Positions 23,125 to 27,505 of a stretch of DNA of 27,505 nt are shown here, in pieces. The notes beneath the pieces were generated by a model. That model was given only the letters and a program-made list of their open reading frames with translations. It searched no databases and was not told where the DNA came from. The stretch comes from a virus, in IMG/VR virus record IMGVR_UViG_3300009154_000216, positions 1-27,505 of that record, one strand, 5' to 3'. A program made the translations under genes and the position numbers. Within the stretch, counting starts at the first letter, position 1. Every line of letters begins with the position of its first letter.

Positions 23125-23131
23125 CGTAAAA
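23125..23131 (-). promoter_or_regulatory. Recurring leader motif, intergenic copy D
   Basis: The minus strand reads TTTTACGCTCGCCCGCCTAA and then TGCGGG just after the terminator. It shares TTTTACG, the following CG/CC-rich stretch and a TAATG with copies A, B and the one at 10250, but here the ATG opens only a four-codon frame, so this copy is not at a gene start. Confidence 0.35.
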
Positions 23132-23141
23132 TGTGGACACG

Positions 23142-23166
23142 AAAAACCCCACCGTTGCGGGTGGGC
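23142..23166 (-). terminator. Intrinsic terminator after the Dam-like gene
   Basis: The minus strand reads GCCCACC-CGCAAC-GGTGGG followed by G and five T. The stem is 23148-23153 paired with 23160-23165, and the T run is 23146-23142. It starts 29 bases after the methyltransferase stop. Its stem begins with the same GCCCACC as the terminator behind the capsid gene. Confidence 0.8.
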
Positions 23167-23194
23167 TTGTGATCTGATTTGGAAAAGGTTCCGA

Positions 23195-23686
23195 CTACTC
23201 CCTGTTAGGCAGAAGAATAAAGGCCGCGATATATCGCCCGGTTCCCTTGCCTCGGGATCCGTCCTCGGTCGCCAGCCAGCGCACGTCGCCCAGATTGCGG
23301 ATGTTGCCCGCTCCGGTCGCGTTGAGCATCATCAGAACCCACTTGTCCACCGGATAGACCACGACGGACAGCTTTCCTTTTTTCTGCTCCTCTATCGCCT
23401 TTCGCATCCATGCGGTCGGGCCTTTTTTTTTCCCGTTGTGCATGATGGATCCAAAGGGCGGGTTTACCCAGTTGCGTTGCCCCCATTCGCAGGTCAGGCC
23501 GTCGAAGTCCGCAGGTTTGGGGCAGGGGCATGGGTCGAAGTCGAACGGGCCGAAATCGGCCACCAGCTTGGCGATTGCGGGTTCCTCCCATGGCGTCAGC
23601 CAGTAGTGCTTGCCGTCCTCGCCGTTGCCGAGATGGAATTTGTTATCCGCAGGGCTGAGTTGGGATTGGTGTAGCGTTTGTATCAT
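23195..23686 (-). CDS. Dam-like phage DNA adenine methyltransferase
   Basis: This 163-aa protein has the N6-adenine methylase catalytic motif NPPFG (75-79) preceded by DFDPCPCPK (49-57) and a WLTPWEEPAIAKLV opening (29-42). This matches the short phage N-6-adenine methyltransferase (Dam) family, which methylates adenine in a short DNA site and often protects phage DNA from restriction. It lacks a target-recognition domain of its own, as usual in this family, and is at the short end of the range. It lies 56 bases after the large terminase and ends before an intrinsic terminator. Confidence 0.85.
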   Translation of the reverse strand: MIQTLHQSQLSPADNKFHLGNGEDGKHYWLTPWEEPAIAKLVADFGPFDFDPCPCPKPADFDGLTCEWGQRNWVNPPFGSIMHNGKKKGPTAWMRKAIEEQKKGKLSVVVYPVDKWVLMMLNATGAGNIRNLGDVRWLATEDGSRGKGTGRYIAAFILLPNRE

Positions 23687-23742
23687 AAAGAAAATCGGAA
23701 GACGGAGTTGAACCAGCTAAATCAAAGATTCTTTTCTTAGGC

Positions 23743-25506
23743 TCACGCAGGGCTCCGCAGAATACCACGAGCCAGCGCGACCGCGATCTGCATGGCAGCG
23801 GTGTCAAGGGCGTGATTGTTGTTTTGCTTCACCTCGATCCAGTGCCAGATGCCAGGTCTCACCTCGCGCTTCTCCTCGCTTTTGACCTGCTCAGGCCAGA
23901 GCGGGTTGTGGTCGTCGGGGAGCAAATAGGGGAAGCCGCGACCGGAGAGGCTAGCGGAGAGGACGTCCTTGGCCCACTCGCCGTCAAACTCGATGTAAGG
24001 TGCGGTCTGGTCGTTGCCGACCGTCGCAAACAGGGTGTCGGAGATGGGCGTCAGAATCATGCTGCCGTCATGGGCGCGCATCGGCCAGCGCTTGCCTTTA
24101 GTCTTGGCGCCTTGGATGCCGCTCCAACCGAACGCAACCGAGTCGCGGTCCACCTCGCTCGGCATATAGCCGCGATCCTGACCGACTGCGTAGTCCTTCA
24201 CGCCGTAAATGCGCTGGAGCTCGCGCAACATATCGCGGGTTTCGACTTTGCCAAAGTAGAGCTGGCGGTAGGTGGGCTCGGGAGTCCACGCGCCGATCTC
24301 CACCCACCAGCCGGCCTGCTGCTTGTCGCAGGTCATCACGCGGGCGATCTCGCCAGGCAGCGGTGCGTCGCGGTGGGTCTGGCTGGTGTAGCCGGAGGGC
24401 TTGCGGTCGCCGAGCTCGATCACGTTGCGCTCGATGGTCCAGAAGCCGGCCTCCTTCTTTTGTTTGAAATTGCGCCGCTCGGTCTCGTCGCCCATCTTGG
24501 CGAACACGTTCTCCGCAGCGCAGAATTGGGCGGCAAGGGTTTCCATCGGGAGCGCAACCACGGCGTCGTAGGTGAAGCTCACGCGGCGGCGGGCGGGTGC
24601 CTCGCCGGTGGGTGTGACGTAGCGGCCCGTCGTGCGCCACTGGTGGCGGGTGCGGTCGGTGTCGGCGTGCTCGTGGCCGCAATGAGGGCAGACGAAGCGC
24701 ACCGATGCCGCGGCGAGTGCAACGTCGAAGGTGCCGTCGTCGCGCTTCGCCTTTGCATCCCATACCACGCCCGCGCGTCCACCATCGGTGCGGCTGCATC
24801 GAAACTTCAGCGGCATAGGTTTGGCGCAGCCAGCGCAGTCGGCGTGCCAGACTTCTTTCGTGCCGCCGTCAAAACTGGTCCAAGCGGTGTCGCCTTCGGT
24901 GCCGCCTTGGGAGATGTCGAGGATGTGAGAAATGCCTTGGGCCTCGAAAGCGGAGACGCGGGCGAGGGCATGCGGGTAGATCTCGGCCCAGCGAGGGAAC
25001 CAAAGCTCGTCGTTGATTTTGAAGCGGATGGATTGGCTTTGCTGGTGCGCGAGGTTGGCCGAGTTAAGAACCAGGAACTGGTTGCCGAGAAAGATCTCTT
25101 GCTGGGTGCGGAGCGGGCCTGGGCGCGGAAGCAGGCGGGCGACGGACTCAATGGAGTCAAGCAGCGGCATCAAGCGGGTCTTGGCTTCCATCGCGGCCAT
25201 CTCGTCGGATTGAAACGTGAAGGAGCAGGGACCGGGGTCGTTGGCGAGGCGGTAGGCGACGGCCAACTCGGCGAGCAGGGTCTTGCCCGTTTGCACCGGC
25301 GCGATGAGCGTGGTATGGCGGCAGAGCGGGTCGGTGAGCGTCTCAAACGGGCGCTTGAGCCACGGGGAGTTGCGGATGTCGAAGCGACCGCGGATCGGCG
25401 AGCCGGGGATGTCGGCAACGTGGTCACGCGCCCACTCGTAGATGGGGCGGGTATCACGCGCCGGGATGCCCCAAGCGTCGGCCAGCGGTTGAGGAATCCT
25501 AAGCAT
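23743..25506 (-). CDS. Terminase large subunit (GpA family)
   Basis: This is a 587-aa protein with a Walker A-like motif APVQTGKT (69-76), the FTFQSDEMAAMEAKTRLMPL block, the SANLAHQQSQSIRFKINDEL region and a zinc-ribbon-like part with CAGC and CPHCGHEH, all characteristic of lambda gpA-type packaging ATPase/nucleases. The enzyme cuts concatemeric DNA and drives it into the prohead. The C-terminal nuclease part includes SEVDRDSVAFGW and the late DHNPLWPEQV and NNHALDTAAMQIAVALA blocks. The length is slightly below lambda gpA (641 aa). ATG 25506 overlaps the small-subunit stop by eight bases. Confidence 0.93.
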   Translation of the reverse strand: MLRIPQPLADAWGIPARDTRPIYEWARDHVADIPGSPIRGRFDIRNSPWLKRPFETLTDPLCRHTTLIAPVQTGKTLLAELAVAYRLANDPGPCSFTFQSDEMAAMEAKTRLMPLLDSIESVARLLPRPGPLRTQQEIFLGNQFLVLNSANLAHQQSQSIRFKINDELWFPRWAEIYPHALARVSAFEAQGISHILDISQGGTEGDTAWTSFDGGTKEVWHADCAGCAKPMPLKFRCSRTDGGRAGVVWDAKAKRDDGTFDVALAAASVRFVCPHCGHEHADTDRTRHQWRTTGRYVTPTGEAPARRRVSFTYDAVVALPMETLAAQFCAAENVFAKMGDETERRNFKQKKEAGFWTIERNVIELGDRKPSGYTSQTHRDAPLPGEIARVMTCDKQQAGWWVEIGAWTPEPTYRQLYFGKVETRDMLRELQRIYGVKDYAVGQDRGYMPSEVDRDSVAFGWSGIQGAKTKGKRWPMRAHDGSMILTPISDTLFATVGNDQTAPYIEFDGEWAKDVLSASLSGRGFPYLLPDDHNPLWPEQVKSEEKREVRPGIWHWIEVKQNNNHALDTAAMQIAVALARGILRSPA

Positions 25507-26080
25507 CGGCCTCGGTGGTCTCGTCCTCGGTGTTGAGTTCTTCCATGGCAGCGGCTTCGTCTTTCTGGGTCTGCTCGTCTTCGCCGGCCATGATCTCGGG
25601 CGCTATCTCGCCCACGAAAAGCGTGCGGCTGATTGCGCTGAGCTCGGCGACGACGGCGCGCATCTCTTCGCGCATCTCGGCGGAATCTTTGCCGACCAGC
25701 CGCGCCGGCGCTTCGGTCTCTAGCTTGGTTGCAAGGATGCTGCCCCACTTTGCCGTAGCGAGCGTGACCATTGCGCGGATCTCCTCGGCGGCCACGACGT
25801 CCTTGTCGCGCACCGAGTTCTCGCGCTGCTTCATTTTTAAGTCCTCAAGGGCGATGAGTCGCTTGACCTCGGCAAGCTCCTTGCTGCCGCCAGTGCGGTC
25901 GGCGCGCTCGCGCAGGAACTTAACGTAGCCACGCACCGAGTCCATCAGCGCGTAGGTGCCATGCCCGACCTTCACGATCACGCCCGCGCTGGCGAGTTGC
26001 TGCACTCGCATCGGGGTAAGGTCAAAGACCTTGGCCAGCGTGGTGACGCCGACGCCCTTCGTTTTGTCGGGGCCGCTCAT
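25499..26080 (-). CDS. Terminase small subunit (Nu1-like)
   Basis: This 193-aa protein begins with ATG 26080 overlapping the methylase stop (ATGA). An N-terminal helix-turn-helix (TTLAKVFDLTPMRVQQLASA, about 13-33) is followed by a winged segment (YALMDSVRGYVKFLRERA) and a long helical region (about 68-150), ending in a very acidic tail (EELNTEDETTEADA). This is the layout of lambda Nu1-type small terminases, which recognise the packaging site. The gene directly precedes the large subunit, as expected. I did not locate a cos site. Confidence 0.85.
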   Translation of the reverse strand: MSGPDKTKGVGVTTLAKVFDLTPMRVQQLASAGVIVKVGHGTYALMDSVRGYVKFLRERADRTGGSKELAEVKRLIALEDLKMKQRENSVRDKDVVAAEEIRAMVTLATAKWGSILATKLETEAPARLVGKDSAEMREEMRAVVAELSAISRTLFVGEIAPEIMAGEDEQTQKDEAAAMEELNTEDETTEADA

Positions 26081-27426
26081 TTCTTTGCGCCTTCCATCTT
26101 GGCCTTCGTCTCGTCAAAGGTTTTGCCGGTGGCTTCGTTGGTCGCCTGCTTGCCGGTAAAGTTCTGCCAGCGGGTGACGATTACGTCCACGTATTTGGGG
26201 TCGAGTTCCATCAGGCGGGCGGAGCGGCCTAGCTGCTCGCAGGCGATGGCCGTGGTGCCGGAGCCGCCAAAGGAATCAAGGACGACGCCTCCCACCTTTG
26301 AACTGTTGCCGATCTGGTAGGCAAACAACTCGACCGGCTTCATCGTCGGGTGCTCGGCGTTGCGGCTCGGCCTTTCAATTCTGATCACCGAACCAGCAAG
26401 GTCTTCGACCATCATTTCTATTCCATGAATCCGAAGGTTTCGTGAGCCAACTGATAGTTGAAGGGAGCCGTCTTCGTTTTGTTGGATGATCTGCTCGGCG
26501 GACTCGCGCACCGTGGTCTGCTTGCGGTCGCTGCCCCAGTAGTGGGCTGCGCCTTCTTTCCATCCGTAAAGACAAGGTTCGTGCTTCCACTGGTAGTCCT
26601 GCCGACCCATCACTAGCGAGCTCTTTACCCAGATCAAACACTGGCGGACTTTCCAACCTACGTCTTGCGCAGCACCGCGGAAATTAAAGCCCTCTGAGTC
26701 GGCGTGCCAAACGTAGAACACCGCGCCCTCTTTCATCACGGCGTCGGCTGCACCGTAGGCGGCGACTAGGAATGCGCGGAAGCTGGCGTCGTCAATGTCG
26801 TCGTTTTTAATGGTGAGCCCGGTGCCTCCTTCGTAAGCGACGTTGTAAGGCGGGTCGGTGATCCAGAGCTCGGCCTTTTCGCCGGCCATCAGCTTCTCCA
26901 CCGACGCAACCTCGGTCGAGCTTCCGCACATCACCCGGTGGTTGCCCATCACCCAAACGTCGCCAAGGACTGAAGCCGGCATGGCTGGGACGCTCGGTGC
27001 CTCGTCGGGCTCGGTTAATCCTTGGGTTTCTTCCCTTAGCTCCGCCAGCTCATCAGCCGTAAAGCCAAGCACGTCCAGGTCGCTGCCCTCCTCGGCCATC
27101 AGCGCGATCTCGGCGGCGAGCATCTCCTCGTCCCAGCCGGCATTAAGGGCGAGCTTGTTGTCGGCCACCACGTATTGCCGACGCTGGGCGGGTGTCAGGT
27201 GGGAGAGGTCCACGGTGGGGACTTCCTGCAGGCCAAGCTTCCGAGCGGCCATAACGCGCCCGTGGCCGGCAAGGATCGTGCCCTCGGCGACGCAAATAGG
27301 GGCGGCGAAGCCGAACTCTTTAATCGATGCGGCGATCTGGTTCACCTGCTCGTCCGAGTGGGTCCGGGAGTTGCCTGCGTAAGGTAGCAGGTCGTTGGTC
27401 TTTAGGTAAGTAATTTGGAGTTTCAT
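26077..27426 (-). CDS. ParB-nuclease / DNA adenine methylase fusion
   Basis: This is a 449-aa protein. Residues 1-115 are a ParB/Srx-like domain (DLLPYAGNSRTHSDEQVNQI, then GTILAGHGRVMAARKLG and the ADNKLAL segment). Residues about 150-430 are a beta-class N6-adenine or N4-cytosine methylase, with catalytic DPPYNV (191-196) before the SAM motif FGGSGTT (386-392), plus the TMKPVEL block. Such ParB-methylase fusions are frequent in phages and sit beside the terminase. They may protect phage DNA or mark the packaging site. It is coupled by ATGA to the small terminase. The sequence specificity cannot be read from the protein. Confidence 0.9.
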   Translation of the reverse strand: MKLQITYLKTNDLLPYAGNSRTHSDEQVNQIAASIKEFGFAAPICVAEGTILAGHGRVMAARKLGLQEVPTVDLSHLTPAQRRQYVVADNKLALNAGWDEEMLAAEIALMAEEGSDLDVLGFTADELAELREETQGLTEPDEAPSVPAMPASVLGDVWVMGNHRVMCGSSTEVASVEKLMAGEKAELWITDPPYNVAYEGGTGLTIKNDDIDDASFRAFLVAAYGAADAVMKEGAVFYVWHADSEGFNFRGAAQDVGWKVRQCLIWVKSSLVMGRQDYQWKHEPCLYGWKEGAAHYWGSDRKQTTVRESAEQIIQQNEDGSLQLSVGSRNLRIHGIEMMVEDLAGSVIRIERPSRNAEHPTMKPVELFAYQIGNSSKVGGVVLDSFGGSGTTAIACEQLGRSARLMELDPKYVDVIVTRWQNFTGKQATNEATGKTFDETKAKMEGAKK

Positions 27427-27429
27427 GTC

Positions 27430-27505
27430 TTATTGAGATTGAGTCTTGAAAGCAAAGCGGATGGCAAAAAGTTGTTCGCTCAAAACTGCGTTAGGTAACA
27501 AAACC
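27430..27505 (-). CDS. 3' end of an upstream gene (partial)
   Basis: The minus strand is open from the right edge through 24 codons (VLLPNAVLSEQLFAIRFAFK then TQSQ) to TAA 27432-27430, three bases before the methylase start. The tight spacing and the compact style of this genome make a real upstream gene likely. Too little is visible to suggest a function, and another frame could be used. Confidence 0.4.
   Translation of the reverse strand, partial: VLLPNAVLSEQLFAIRFAFKTQSQ

Larger units (their letters stand above)
22959..23194 (-). other. 236-bp non-coding region with hairpins
   Basis: This is the longest gene-free stretch in the window, between the Dam-like gene and the protease. It holds an intrinsic terminator at 23142-23165, a GC hairpin CCCGC-CTAAT-GCGGG at about 23106-23120, a short CCCC-ATCC-GGGG hairpin followed by TTTT at 23028-23043, an AGCGC...GCGCT hairpin at 23005-23022, and two copies of the CGTAAAA motif (23125-23131 and 22975-22981). 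A promoter for the head genes is expected here, but I cannot point to clear -35 and -10 boxes. Confidence 0.6.

Noticed and set aside
23812-25536. 574-codon plus-strand open frame
   Set aside because: It lies opposite the large terminase gene, whose motifs are clear. The frame is open only because of the high GC content and has no recognisable domain.

Overview
This window looks like part of the genome of a tailed double-stranded DNA phage or prophage (Caudoviricetes). It is GC-rich and almost wholly coding, and nearly every gene lies on the minus strand, so it reads from right to left. I recognise a GpA-type large terminase, a lambda-type portal, a gpW-like connector, a prohead protease/scaffold, a major capsid protein, a tape measure protein and tail fibres. 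A lipoprotein with a lipobox suggests a Gram-negative-type host. I cannot name the host from the sequence. No tRNA, rRNA, IS element or CRISPR array was seen, and I see no integrase or recognisable endolysin.

Layout in transcription order (right to left). Packaging and head: end of an unknown gene (27430-27505), ParB/DNA-methylase fusion, small terminase, large terminase, Dam-like adenine methyltransferase, a 236-bp non-coding stretch with an intrinsic terminator, prohead protease/scaffold, decoration protein, major capsid protein, and a second strong terminator at 20679-20708. Connector and tail: a FkbM-type methyltransferase starting 5 bases after that terminator, then head-tail joining, tail completion, tail terminator, tube and chaperone candidates, tape measure, three distal tail genes including a 728-aa glycine-rich repeat protein, and a small Cys-rich protein. 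One plus-strand gene, a two-domain glycosyltransferase (10277-11947), interrupts the row. Minus-strand order then resumes with gpW-like connector, portal, tail fibre, a cluster of small membrane proteins that may be lysis-related, a metallophosphoesterase, and a string of small early-type genes. These end in a Sak4-like AAA ATPase (recombination), a small protein, a 15-residue tandem-repeat protein and a gene cut by the left edge.

How the genes work together: 18 neighbouring pairs overlap by exactly four bases (ATGA or GTGA), which implies long, translationally coupled operons. These overlaps were used to fix many start codons, and they expose genes as small as 35 codons. The main oddities are the separation of gpW-portal from the rest of the head genes by the whole tail module, the pair of sugar-related morons (glycosyltransferase and FkbM methyltransferase), two different adenine methyltransferases flanking the terminase, and a short sequence (core CGTAAAA on the plus strand) that recurs at three gene starts and in one intergenic region.
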